A stretch of 64,000 nucleotides of DNA from Strongylocentrotus purpuratus (GCF_000002235.5 NW_022145551.1:1097001-1161000), one strand, 5' to 3'. Shown: positions 41,401-55,900, counted from the first letter of the stretch. Notes: generated from the sequence alone by a model not told the origin. Numbers and translations: made by a program.

Positions 41401-44400
41401 ATACTTTTTGCTTTTGTACAATACTGTCAGGAAAGGAAAATACATCTTATTCCTTTACATTTGTTTTCTACTATCATCCAGCTTTCCATTGAAATAAAGT
41501 TGTATTATCATCAGATAGGGTCTTTAAAGACCATCTGCACTAGTTTGGCCAGGGGGGATTAGACATCCCTGCCTGGTCATTGACAGGTGGTTATCTCATC
41601 AAATCAGCTCTCAATTAACATAAGAAAAAGAGGATCATTGGGGACCAATGGTCACCGAGTAGGCATTGTTTGCTATATAGAGGGCTCAAGAAGCTATAAG
41701 TAGTGCAGTGGGACTTAAAATCAAAATCACAAATACTCACGTGTCCTTTGACTTGTTGAATTGACATTGACTGTGATAACATACTCCTGGCCTGGTGTCA
41801 AACCGGAAAATCTATACGTCGGTGATTGAGCGTAGAGAATGTTTGAGCTAACAGCTACAAACAAAAAATCAAAAGCAGGAACAAGATATTATGAAATTTG
41901 CTGAACAATTTCATCAAGATGGTGATTCGGATGATATATCTGAAAGAGTTCACAGATCCGTGTAAATAATTTTGGATGTGGCATAGAACTTTCTTCCTTA
42001 TTAAATTGGTTGCAAACTTTCTTTAATACTTTAGATTAATATGCCACATGTCAAGAAATATAAATCAGAAACAAATACATTTTTCAAAAATTTAAAAGAT
42101 AATACAAAACTTGGTAAGAGTAATGAATAGTATAGAAGTTAATTGTAACTGTATCACTCAATACAAAACAGTTATGAGCATCAAAGTATTACCCTGCTTC
42201 TGCACACGAGTGATTTTAGAGTATTCAGTGCAAATCCATGGCAAAATGACCACACTACATTTAACATAAATGCCCCCAAAAAAGGAAAGTTGGTCTGATA
42301 GAGTATTATTTTTTTTTTCTTCATTCATTGGGTTTAAAAACAGGACACGTAAAGTTCAGGAACTCATAATGGTTGATTTATAATGAAATTGAATAGATTA
42401 AACAAAGTTAAACCAAAATATATACACTTAAGACAAACATGTTGGTTTTACGCACATGAAAATATGGTTACCACACAATATTCAACGGCTGGCTAGATGT
42501 AGCAAGGCCAAAGCGAGAGATGACGAGGAAATCGAGAAGCAGAGAAATGATGAGGGAGAGAGAGAGAGTGGCGAGAGGGAAAGAGAGGGATGGAAAAAGG
42601 GAGGGTAGAAAGAAAGAGAGAGGGGAGAGTATCTTACCAGGAACGGTTGTTAGGGTCCAGAAATCCACTCCCTCTTCAGGGCCCCACACAATCTCAATCT
42701 CTGTAGTAGATACATCACGTACAGCTATCTCGTTCACTGCCAAGGAAGCTAAAAAATTATTTTAAGGAAGAAAAAAACAAACATTAAAAGTGACAAAAAT
42801 AGAAACAAGGCATAATGTAGAAATATCAACAACATCAATAGTAATGATAATAATAATCATTAAAAAAATTAAAAAAATAAAAAAATAAAAAATAAATAAT
42901 ATATGTCTCTAAAATGGAAAATAGATAACTCAAATTCTATTTATGTTTGACAGTTTCTTACTTCTATTAAATGCCTCATCCCTGGAGACTTCGGAAGGTG
43001 CAAGATAATAATACCATGGTGAACATGTACATCATGGAAATACTACAAATTGACTGTTACTTACTTGTAGTAAATAACTGTTCGCTGGCTTCACTCTTGA
43101 GGGCAGCAGACAATGTTACCATGTTGAACGTGTACATTGTGTTCGGGTCAAGGAACTCTATCCTGACATTGGTCTCTGAAGCCGAGATGATTTCCTCCTC
43201 TCTGACGGTACCCTTCAAGTAGGACAGCTCATAGCTGTCATAGTCTCCAATAGGAAGTCCCCATGTGAATAATACATAGGTGGTTCCAATCTCGATGGGG
43301 AAAAGTCCACGAACAGGAGCAGGAACTATATTGAGATATAACAGATTCAAGTCAATTTAATTCAAAGTAACATTTATTTTCTTCTGTTCATCATCTGTTT
43401 TTGAAGAGAAAATACTCATGAAATAGATGTATACATATAATGGCATACTATTAAGAGCATATTACAATGCCTGCTTTTACAACTTATCCTGAAATGTACA
43501 GATATCGCTAATAATTTTACATTGTGTTATATGTTTGTGATAAGTTTAACAGGTTTGTACTATAATAATTCAATATGTTTGGGATAAATTCAAAATGCTT
43601 GTGAACAAAATAAACATGTATTAAAATGGTTGCCATAAACTTACATGTTCTGACATCTTTAGTTGGATAAGTGCTCGTAATTCCAAAAGCCTGAAGGCTT
43701 ACAGTGTACAGCCTGCCTGGTGTTAATCCCTCGAACGTCACAACAGAGAAGGGCTCTGAAGTCGGGGCAACATTGAAGGACTGGAAACAAAGAAGATCAG
43801 AAGCAAAGTATAAGAATATTGGGGTGCGTTCAAGCAATTTTTCGAGGCTAGAATCACAAACATGATTCACAAATCAAAACGCCGTTAAAAAACCTGGTTA
43901 CTACGGGAGAGCGTTCAAGCGATTTTTCATCAACGCTGATTCTCGCTCATTTCAAGCCCAGCCACTGCTCATCACATTGTGCAGTTTGACCCAGGAAGTA
44001 TAGGTCAACTTCGCAGCATACTTTCTGTCTGTGTTTACGGCCGACTGTCGGTCGAACCGGAAGCAGGCCACGAAAATGACATTATAGAATCATGATTGAG
44101 ATCTCCGTTCGTTCCAGCAAATTTTAGCGACCGTGATTCTGCAGAATGATCATGATACAAAACGCTTCTTTTTCAGCGTTTCATGTTTGCGGTTTTAAAC
44201 ACAGTTATTTTTACGACCGAAGAAAAATCGCTTGAACGTGTTTTAAACTAAACGTCTTTGAAAACCGTGTTTCTAGGGTGAAAAAGTGTCGATTTATTGC
44301 ACCCTATGACACTAAAAATTGGGTCTGACAGCTCAGTGGCTAAAACGATGGCACTCTGTGGAACACAATTAGAAATGTTGCGAAACTATAATGTAGGATG

Positions 44401-47400
44401 TTCATGGTTTTTGCAAAAGGGGTAGGTTTTGTTTTAAAAAGCAAGATATTTCCCCCAGAAGGATCATGCATTTCAAAATAGGACTGGCACTTGTATGATG
44501 TAAGGCCAATAAAATTCCGCAAAAACAGGGTACTTTTGAGAAAACATGGGAGCACCAGAGATATCGGGGGCGCCTGAGATAGCGTGGGAGCACCAGAGAT
44601 AGCGTGGGGGGACCAAAGATAGCGTGGGGGCACCAGAGATAGCGTGGGGGGACCAGAGATAGCGTGGGGGCACCAAAGATAGCGTGGGAGCACCAGAGAT
44701 ATCGGGGGCACCTGAGATAGCGTGGGAGCACCAGAGATAGCGTGGGGGGACCAAAGATAGCGTGGGGGCACCAGAGATAGCGTGGGGGCACCAGAGATAG
44801 CATGGGGGGACCAGAGATAGCGTGGGGGCACCAAAGTTAGCGTGGGAGCACCAGAGATATCGGGGGCGCCTGAGATAGCGTGGGAGCACCAGAGATAGCG
44901 TGGGGGGACCAAAGGTAGCGTGGGGGCACCAGAGATAGCGTGGGGGCACTAGACATAACGTAGGGGCACCAAAGATAGCGTGGGGGCACCAGAGATAGGG
45001 TGGGGGCACCAAAGATAGCGTGGGGGCACTAGAGATAGGGTGGGGGCACCAGAGATAGCGTGGTGGCACCAAAGATAGCGTGGGAGCTCCAGAGATAGCT
45101 TGGGGGCACCAAAGATAGCGTGGGGGCACCAAAGATAGCGTGGGGGCACCAAAGATAGTGTTGGGGCACCAAAGATAGCATGGGGGCACCAAAGATAGCG
45201 TGGGGCACCAGAGATAACGTGGGAGCACCAGAGATAGCGTGGGAGCTCCAAAGATAGTATGGGGGTACCAAAGATAGGGTGGGGGCACCAAAGATAGGGT
45301 GGGGGCATCAAAGATAGCGTGGGGGCACTTAAGATAGCGTGGAGGCACCAAAGATAGCGTGGGGTACTCACAGTAGAAGCTCCTTCCTCTGATGTGAGGG
45401 TGACCCCGTACTGAACGACACTAGAGCTGAGAGGCGCTGTTCCAAAGAGAACCTCAATAAGGGTGGTAGTCTTATCCCGGAATTCAATCACGCCCTCCTG
45501 AAGGGCACCTATTAAAACAAAGGGGGGGGGGAGAGGAAAAATGTGTCATCAACATGGTAAGCATACAGAGTATATGGTATGTGTTCGGTGTCATAATTGT
45601 TTGATGTAAAAAGCTTGAGAAATCCATACATTTAAACGTCCCGATTTCATAATGCATTTGTGAACAAGTCACCTTATAGAATTAACTGTTAAAGAGATGG
45701 TTCATTGAAATGAGGAAAATGGGCAAATTACACCTCTACAGATTGCTGAGAACATTAACAAAATGAGCAAAGTACTTTTGAAGCCCTCACTGTTGTGAGG
45801 AATAAATTAAATGCAATTTTGTTACCCTTTCCTGAACCCACTCACTAAGTGAATTGACGGCGTTATTTTACATGCGAAACGATGACGTCACAATATGAAC
45901 AACCTACATCACACATTCAGGACAATGTTGGATACCCATTGCAATTTTCAGATATGGGTTAACGTTGTTTGTATATTTACCGCCAGTGGTGATATATATA
46001 TTTTTTTTGGCATTTTGAATGAGATACACTGAATAAATGATACTTTCTACAAATGTTTGTTTGATTTTTATATATTTTTCCGTCACATTTGAGCATAAAA
46101 ATCGGGAAAATAATCACATTCTGAGGGCACTTCAGCGTGTATGTGTCTGATCTGGGAAGGCAAAGGACATTTTGCAAGCTGACCTAACGACTCTTTTGGA
46201 GTAAAATAGGCGATAAATTTACATAGAATAGTCCAGATATTCATTACAAAAATGTGTGATTAGGCTGATTAATTTACATTTTTGATCAATTAAGTCGTAT
46301 AGGACCTGATAAACCGAGAGAAACAGATCAGTCCGGTTCGCGATTCACGGCTAGCTCGAGCGCCGGGCTACAGGCTAGGCTGGCTAGCAAGCTGCGCTAG
46401 ATGTGATGCACGCATGATAGAGAGGTCAGTGTATTGCACACATAGTACATGCACAGAGTAGGCCTACGCATGCACAGCTACCAGCTACGGGAAACTTGAA
46501 CGCTACATCGACGATATTCACTCGCTTTTTGGAAGTTATATACCATTTATCTAGACTAACGTCAGATTAAGAACCAAAACCATATCCATATTTCCAGGGG
46601 ATTTTGATGAAGGTAAACAGTGTTAGGTATAAATGGGTATGGTACTCGAGAGTCAATGCAAGTCATGTGTATCGCACGCAAACTGCATCTCGCACCGTCG
46701 TCAATAATTTCAGCTGAGCGGCCCGCTGTTCATATTGTGACGTCACTTCAAAAATCAGCTGACTTACGATGTTTTGGGGGCGTTGAGTGGGTTGATTTTT
46801 CGTCAAGTTCAATCCACTTTTATGAATTTCGCTCGAATGTACAAGTTACACAAATGTAATGATTTTACTCAGTGTAATTTTTCGATTGCAATGATACCAA
46901 ATTCAGTCAAGTTTGAAATCAATAAACCATCTCTTTTAGTTTAGTCCGTATTCAATCTTCTGTTTAAAAACATACAAACATTAAAATATACACACACAAA
47001 ATCAAAGGGTTTGATACAAGTTACATTAAATAAATTCATATAAAAAAGGAGAACAAAAGGGAACCTCATTTAAAGTCTATTAACCCTTACTGTACTGGGC
47101 TATTTTGAGCACCTCCTGACTGGGGGGGGGGGGGGGGGCCTGGGAGGCCCCCCCCCCTATGATCTCGGCCGTCGGATGTCCGATGAACACAAAAATTTGC
47201 ATGTTTGTAGATATTTACGTAACGAACAAGATGGTGTAATTAGTTTTTTGCGAATATGCAAATTTTTGTCGTTATAGCCTAATTAATTATGCAAAATGCT
47301 AATTTTATGCATTTTACAGAAAACGTGTCAAACTTCACTTTTTGAACGTTGAAACTCATTATTCATATGAAACTTCTTTTCTTACACAAAATATTTATTT

Positions 47401-50400
47401 GGATGTAATTAATAATGATAATTTATGCAAATTTGATGCGATTTTCAAATATTTATTTTCTTATGTATTTTATTGTTTTTTTATTTCTTATTATATCTAT
47501 TGTTTTTATTTCTTATGTATTCTTTTGTTCTGGAATACATCAAGTTACTTTGAGAAACATATAAAAGCAATTCGATATCAATTCATATCACCCACTTAGG
47601 AAGGAATACATCTAAACCTGTATTCACATTTCTGCTTGTACATGAATATATGCAATTATAGCATATTTTTGATGACATGCGCATACTAATTGTTATGTAA
47701 CACCTCACAGGTATATCTGATTGCGACGAAAATGGTATCAAAACGTGCGTAAGACTTGAGGGAAAAAAGTCATGAAACGACAATTCAAAATTTCAAGTGG
47801 TTGCGGCGCAATCTCCGAAAATGTCGAGGGGGGGCCTCCCAGGTCCCCCCCCCCCCCCAGTACAGTAAGGGTTAAGGTTTAACAGGTTGATGGCAACAAG
47901 AATTTGGCAATTAATAACATAACAAACTACCGGTAATGACCTACCTGTGGTGAAGGAATCCATAGCTGGTTCACTTTGTGATGTGAGTTCACCACTTGTA
48001 ACCTTGCTAAAGATCCGAACATCATACAGAGCAGATGGATCCAGACCATTGAGAGCTAGTGACTCTGTAAGACCATCCACCTCACCAGCTAGAGTATAGT
48101 CATTGATAGAGTCGGTTTGGCGGTACCAAACCTCAAAGTTATCCACGTCATGGCCGACAAATCGATTCCAAGTGACGGTGGCAGACGTTGACTCGATAGA
48201 CTCGAAACTGATGCTGTTTGGTGCCACAGGGTCTGCGGAATGGAGAAAAATGCATCTTTAAATGATGTAAATATACAAATATTTCTATGGAGAAAAGAAA
48301 CCTACATGTCAATTTTCATGACCGAGGTATCAAAGGTCTGTCCTAATGTGTGGCTGCAAGAGCTGGACGTTGAATAAATACTTGGACAGCAGAATTCAAG
48401 CAGCAGAAATGTGGGTCTGAAGAAGAATGCTGAGGAAACCTTGGACTGACAGAATATCAAACAAAGAAGTGCTCGATAAGGCATGTGTCGATATTAAAAT
48501 CCCTCCTTAACATCATTAGACAACGACAACTACAGTTTGTTCGGCATATTATGAGTAGAAAAGGAATAAAAGACATGGACAATTGAGGGGAAGAGAAGCA
48601 GAGGGACACAGCGCATCAAATACATTTATAAGTTCATTTGGCTGACCCGTAACAGAAGTAACGTCACATTGCAAAAAAACAGAGATAGAAGTAGATGGAA
48701 AGCATTGATCGCCAATGTCTGGAACAGACAAGGCACCTGTATGCAATGTATGCTGTAAGCAATGTATCAACTGTACAACATTAGCCAAGTTTTCAGTTCA
48801 TAATAATTATACAAGTAGTGTTAAATTTTCTGAATTTTTGATCAAAATCTTATTTCATAAAAAGCAGAATGACTTATCACAAGTGTTCAGCAGAGAATGC
48901 ATACAAAATCAATGTCAAATTTGAAACATTTAAAACAAATCTACAGTCTGTTTTCATCATATGATGGTTAAATATTTGTTTAAAAATCCATTTTCTCCCT
49001 CTCTCCTAACAAGCAAAACATCCTTCTCAATATCCCTCCTCTCAAAATAGTGTCCTAGATAATATTTCAAATCATAAATCTGTATTTATTATATTTATCA
49101 TTAAAATTCTGAAATTCTGAACAGAACAGAACAGGAATCAGACCACCAGAAGAAGCCAGTAGGAACCGGCGAAAGAAAAGTGAGTTGAAATATACTTCCA
49201 GTAATAGACATACAGTGTGTCCCAGAAAAACGAAACCAAGAATTATCGACGTTTTATCATAACTTAATCACAATTATAATTAATAAATTTCACATATTTG
49301 TAAAGCTTAGGTATTCCTCTTTCATTTGATGCAACTCATATGATGTATATTTAACGTGTGAGCGATTAAAAACAATTTGAAGAGAGGAAACCAAAAAGTC
49401 ATTTTGCGGGCGGTATCTGAATTTCAAAAAGAAAATCACATTTCTAAAAAGTTCATTTTCTGCCCTTTCATATGACACCTCAATCAGGACAAATGAGCCA
49501 GTCTGTTTATTTAAAGTAATGCTTGCATTTCCAAAATTTGATTAAACAAGTTCGTTTTCACTGGCTGCCTGGCCTAGCAACAAAAACAGTTGACAAAATA
49601 CTTAACTCGGTTTCGTTGATGATCGTCAACGAAACGGATTTGCCATTAATTTCTACGATACTGGATAAATCATGAAATTGTTGAGGAGTAAGCATACCAG
49701 TTAGTACATCAATAGAGCTGACGTCATTCCCTTGCTCGATGAGTCGTATGGAGTAGAGTGTTGCCGGGTTCAGAAGGGTAAAGTCCACGTTCCTCTCCTC
49801 GTTGTTGACGAGCACGTCAGCAATGTCGCCTGGAGTGATTCTTACGACGTAGTTACCCTCAGGTATGGTATTAGCAGTGTTTCCAACACCCCATGTAACA
49901 CTGATAGTAACGGTGGTCTTACTTCGCAGAAGTAGCTGACCAAGAGGCGCAGACACTATCAAGAAAGACAACAACGAAATGGGGTTATACAGTACGCTTG
50001 CAGGTGCACCATGTGAGAGAGAGAGAGAGAGGATTGAGGAGTCCTGAAAAGGACTCTGACTCTTGGTAGTGTGTAGTCCTGAAAAGGACTGTTTGTTATC
50101 TTTCTTAGCTTATAGTTCAAAGGAGAACTATAGCGCTTGGAGAGGATGATTTGCTCGACGTTTCGAACAGGTTGACTATCCGTCATCAGAAATGGGGTTA
50201 ATGGAAAGATTCTTTACTATTATGTAACTCGATGAGTTCTCTAGGCCCATTTCAAACAATCATCATCTTCATCATCATCCCGTGGGTCCCCTCTGTGGGG
50301 GATCAAGGGGGTGTTTCACAAATATCCTAAGTTGAACTTATCTCTTAATTGGACTTAACAATTATGAAAAGCCAGCATCCTTGAAAATATTTTGTAAAAG

Positions 50401-52914
50401 TTTTTTTAAAAGACATAAAATGTTGATTCAAATCATTCATATTTTCTATTATCATGCGGAATTTCATGTTCTTGATGTGCAATCTAAGAAAAGTCTAAAA
50501 TACTTGAATTTTTGCTTTTGAATTTATTTCAAAATAAGGCTACAAATGGCTCTCCATAATATTTAAGTCAAACTTAGAGTTAAGTTTGACTTCGAATCTT
50601 TGTGAAACACCCCCCCCCCAGGTCCCCTTCTTACCACTCTCCATCTCGTCCTGCCTGTAGCAAACTCAAAATCCGTTTCTCTACCGTTTTCCTTAATACT
50701 ATCTATCCACCTCTTCCTAGGTCTCCTTTTCTTTCTCTTTCCTTTCTCTTTTCTCTCTGCTGCTCATCTAATTGATTCATCTTCATCTGTCCTCTTCACG
50801 GGCCCACACCATTTCAGTCTCCTCTCTCTAATGTTCTCCCTTATCCCACTTCACTTTAACTTCCCTTTGCCTCCTCTCTTTTCTTGTTACCCTCTCACAC
50901 CTCTCAGAGATCTTATCTATGCAGCTTCCAGCATCTTTGTGTGGTCTTCCTGTTAATACTGCCCAGGTATCTCCTCCATATTCCAAACAAAGGGAAGTGT
51001 AATTAGCAATCAAGTGAAACATACACATGTCTGACCATGTACTAATTTACATTTTAGATGTGTCTGATTCGCCTAATAAAACATCTTCAGGACTCTTGAT
51101 TTTGCTTAAAACAGTCTAAAATAACAAAAAATATGGCTGAAAGTCATATTTGTTACAATGCAAATGACCACTTACGAGTTCGTTGAGTCATTTCAACCTC
51201 TGAACTCTCCGTTCGTGTATCGCCCTCTCCAGCCACAGTCTTCATTCTGAACTCGTACGTTGTGGAGGGTGTGAGTTCGCGGAAGGTATAGAACTCGTCG
51301 TTGGCCTCCAGCACGATGAACGACTCACTCAAGCCATCGGCTGGACTGTAGGTCAACTCATACTGGTCAATTGCAGAGGGTACCGGCATGCTCCAGAGCA
51401 GGAGTATGGAATACGTGGAGCCCTCAATCGTGGGCTGAGTTTGAAGGTCCCTCGGTGGAAGAGGAGCTGAAGGAACAAAAAACAGGTATTGGAATTAAAG
51501 GAAATAATAATAACTGCATACATGGGTATGTAAATGATGATTATAGTAATGATTGTAACAACTATCCATTCATCAGTTCATCCATTCATACATTCGTTCA
51601 ATCATTCTTTCATTAATTAAGAATGATATAATTCATACAATAGTAACTATTACAAGGGTATGATTACTCTTTAAGTTTATCCTGCAATAATCCTTAGGAT
51701 TGAAAGCAGAAGAACCTAGAAGAAGAAGAACTGTTACCTGTGCGCTGCTGAATTACACTGATTGGATCAACCTGATCAATCAAGATCAACGAGATAGTCT
51801 GGAGCTGACCGGGTATGAGTGAAGTAATCGTCGTTTCTCTCGGCTGAGTTCTCTGGACCTGGTTGTATATTGGGTTCCCAGAGGGGGGCTGGAACTGGAT
51901 GATATACTCGTCAAACGTGAGGTCTTCCACTGCTCCCCAAACCACGGTGATGGAGAAAGAGTCAAAGTCAATGACCGATAGCTGACCAGCATCCAACGAA
52001 TCTGAGTTAAAAATGGAGAAATTATAAACAACATTTTTAAATATTTAAATCAGTTTATTCCATATTAAAATTAAATAAAGGAACACATATATATACAATT
52101 TTATGAGGATATTAAACATATAATACGCAAAGGTAATGCAATGGTTAATTACATGCTTTCATTATATAATTTCATATGGCAATATTATGCACACACCAAG
52201 ACGCGCATTGTATATGTATCTGGCTGGGCGTGTGCACTCAAGATGTGACATCATTCAATAAAGCAAATGGTGGCCTCCATGATTGGGAAAATCTTGGCTT
52301 TTTTAAATTCTGTATTTTTTAATTTCTCAACTTTATGTTCATAGTGTAGACCTGTCTAATTAAAAAAATAGTACATGTTTTTAGCTCGTGCATTAGTGAT
52401 ATCCACTGCACTTGTCACAATGAGTCACAATGAGATGGAAAAAAAACATAATTATAATAACGAATATGAAGAAAAAAAACTGACAAATACATATAAACAA
52501 AAAACAGAAGTTTTACCAATACAAATAATCATGGTTTCAAATGAAATTGAAAACTCAGAAGACAGGTAACAGTAATTCTTGACGAATTGATCAATGAACC
52601 TACCAGTGGTAAATGAATTTTGCCGCGGGGGACTTCGCTTCTCCAGATTTCCGCTTCCAACGACAGCAAAGATGCTTACAGAGTAGCTTTCACCAGGCCT
52701 CAGAGCATCGAATGTAAATGAGGGTAGCTCTCCAGCTTCGATCTGATCACCCCTCAGAGTGCCTTGAAGCTGTTCGTTCAGATTCACTTCAAATCTTTCA
52801 TATTCACCGACTGGAGGATCCCATTGAACCTTCAGGGTGGAAGTTGAAACTTCAACTTCCACAAGATTATCTGGCGCATTGGGATCTGTACATGTAATAA
52901 AAATCATGATAATG

Positions 52915-52945
<31 letters not shown>

Positions 52946-55900
52946 TAGTTACAACAAAAACATAAATGATAATAATAATGATAATTACAAAAATAATATA
53001 AATGATTAAAAAAATACCTATGATTGTTACAATAATTATTATGATTTTAATAATAATAAGATTAATATTAATGATAATAACAATAACAAAATCAATAATA
53101 AAAGTGGAGTCTACACTATAGTGTTTGATGAGCAATGAGCAAATACTGCAGAGGTTCCATAGTTCTGTTCTACTACAAACAAGCAGGGAATATTTGATGT
53201 TCAATAATTAACAAGCCTATCGAAATGCAATTTATCCTCATAATACATAAAGAACGTAAAGAACGTAAAGAACAACCAGGGTACTGTACTTGTATAGATG
53301 TAGTCTGTGGCGTACGATTCTGTGGAGCCGGTATACCCCTGATACCGATAATGTACCTCTGACCAGGAACCAAGGAGTTGAAGGTGTACTAATGTACTAC
53401 TACTGTTATTACTACTACTACATGTATTACTATTACTACTACTATTACTATTAATGTTACTACTTTTATTATTATCATTATTAATTCATGTGTGTGCAAT
53501 AGTACTCTACCTGTGTAGACGGAGTCTGTGGCGTACGGTTCCGTGGAGCCGGTACCCCTGATACCGACAATGTACCTCTGACCGGGAACCAAGGAGTTGA
53601 AGGTGTACTCAAAGTTTCCACCTATGGGCACGTTCCCTGGCGGAGCGTTGGCAGAGTTGGGTTCAATGGTCAACTCGTAGCTATTGACGACCACGGCACA
53701 AGATCCCCACTGGACGGTGATCTCGGTGTACGTGGTTTCGGTCACTTGGATGGAGCAAGGAGGAAGTGCAGCTGAAAGAGAAGCAGACATATTGATAATA
53801 AAAATAATATTGATGCTGCTTGTAAACATCAGCTTGCATGGTGATGTAGATATATACAGTAGACTTGCGGATGCACCATGTGAACCAGGACTCCTTTTCA
53901 GGACTCCTCAATCCTCCCTCTCTCTCACATGGTGCATCCGCAAGCCTACTGTATAATATTGATGATGATGATAGTGACAATATCACTACTAATCATAATG
54001 ATAATGATGGTTATGAAGTGATAAAACTGCCTAAAAGATGGCTTAAGCAAAATTAAAACCAATTTATGTGTTCTGGTATAGGGGGAGAAAAGATTAGTAC
54101 ATGTGCACCGTAAAGGCCTCTTAGCTGACCACCTTTCCTGTATTGTATAGCATTGAGTAATGTGAAGTGCACTACATTGATTTCCTTTCACCTCATTGGG
54201 TTTTTAGGCGGTTTAACCCATTGGCTACTGAATTATCTCATTCCCATATGCTTTAGTACAGGAGCCACCAGGTTTCCATAGGCAATGGGTTAATACGTCA
54301 AGTGTGAACGAGGCTTAGAGAGGAGAACACTTACTGGTTGTAGCCGGGACGGACTCTTCTGTACTTGTTGTCTCATCAGCATCTGTTCCACTGCTGGTGT
54401 AGACAGTAACCACGTAGGATGTATCAGGGAGCAACCCATCTATGACTGACACTCGGGTACCATCGCTAGGGATGCGATCCGCATAGATGACCGTCGTGGG
54501 TTCATCAGCGAGAGTGTAGGTGACAACGTAGTCGTTGAACGAGCCTGTAGCCTGTTGCCAGTTCACGGTGACGGATTGGGAGGTCGTATCAACCACAGTG
54601 AGTCCAGAAACTGGATTCGGTCCTGAGAGCGGAGAGAAATCATTAAAAGAACATGATAAACAGGAAGAATCATCTTCACAGTTTTTCTCCTTGTCGCAAA
54701 ATTACAACCACAAAATTACAATTACAACTTCATTCTATCCTACCTTCTGAATTCGAATCTTCAGCAACAAACACTACCACCTTCTATCAAAACCTACATG
54801 TACATATGCCCCAGATCCCGAACCATGACGTGTTTATGGCAATCAAACCTTTCTTCTCTTGCCCAAAAACTATGAGACAATCTTCCCATCGAAATTGGAG
54901 AGGCCCCCACCATGGATTCATCAAATACAGTTCTGAAGAAACTCAGGGTAAACGGCTGCTACACGTATTCAACTTGGCGTTATGTGAACAACACTTAAAC
55001 TCAATGACTACTGAATTGTCTATTTTACCAATAGACATGTATAGCGCTTAATACTATGTTTCTAAGCATTTCACATTGTAACTACTATTATCCCGGTCAT
55101 TGGGTTCATTTGAGAGTGGTAATTAAATGTAGATTAATGTTTTGTGAAAGGACATTAGTGCCACGGCAGGACTTGAACCGTAAACCATGTGATCCACAGT
55201 CCAGTGACATATCCACTAGACCACGACACCTCTACAAAATTAGTGACAACCCTGTTTCTATTGCAAATGGGTTAATAGATGAATGGGAACAACCATCACT
55301 TACTTGTTCTTTGAGATACAGTCCTAGTCACCACTGGATCAGAGCCTTGAAGGATGTTACTGACGGTGTACCTAACACCTGGTATCAGGTTCTCAAAGGT
55401 ATGCATCCTGGGATCCTCGGGAGGTATCACAGCAAAAATTGGGGATCCGTCGCCCTCTGGTGTAGCCTGGAGGCGGTAGTTCTCAAACTCGATGCTGACG
55501 ACCTCGCTCCATTCCACAGAGATCGAGTTGGAATCGAAATCTGTCACGTTCAGCTCGCCCTCGAGGGCCTCACCTGGAAATAATTATAATATAAATCATT
55601 AAACAAATCCGGAAAGTTATAAAGTCATTAATTGGTGCATGCCTGGTGTGATACAATGTGATATTGAATTTTGCTTAAGCTACAGGAACCAACTCCTTTG
55701 TCACCTCTCTTCTTTTTTAATAATAGCCTAATAGTCCACTCCAAATTTTATTATACCGAAACAGAAATTCTTTTTGCCCAATTGATCGTGAGCCCGGTAG
55801 CCACTGAGCAGCGCCAGATCGACGTTGCTCAATCCCTTATTGTTGAACGTCAAACAAGGAAGCAACAACTCCCATCTTTTAACGTCTTTTGGTATGACGT

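Noticed and set aside
44340-45351. Long minus-strand frames (up to 292 codons) with PPRYLWCP repeats
   Set aside because: They lie in the 20-bp minisatellite. All three frames are open because the unit has no stop, so frame length is no evidence for a gene.
55056-55583. 175-codon plus-strand frame
   Set aside because: It spans a SINE and the antisense of exon F7.
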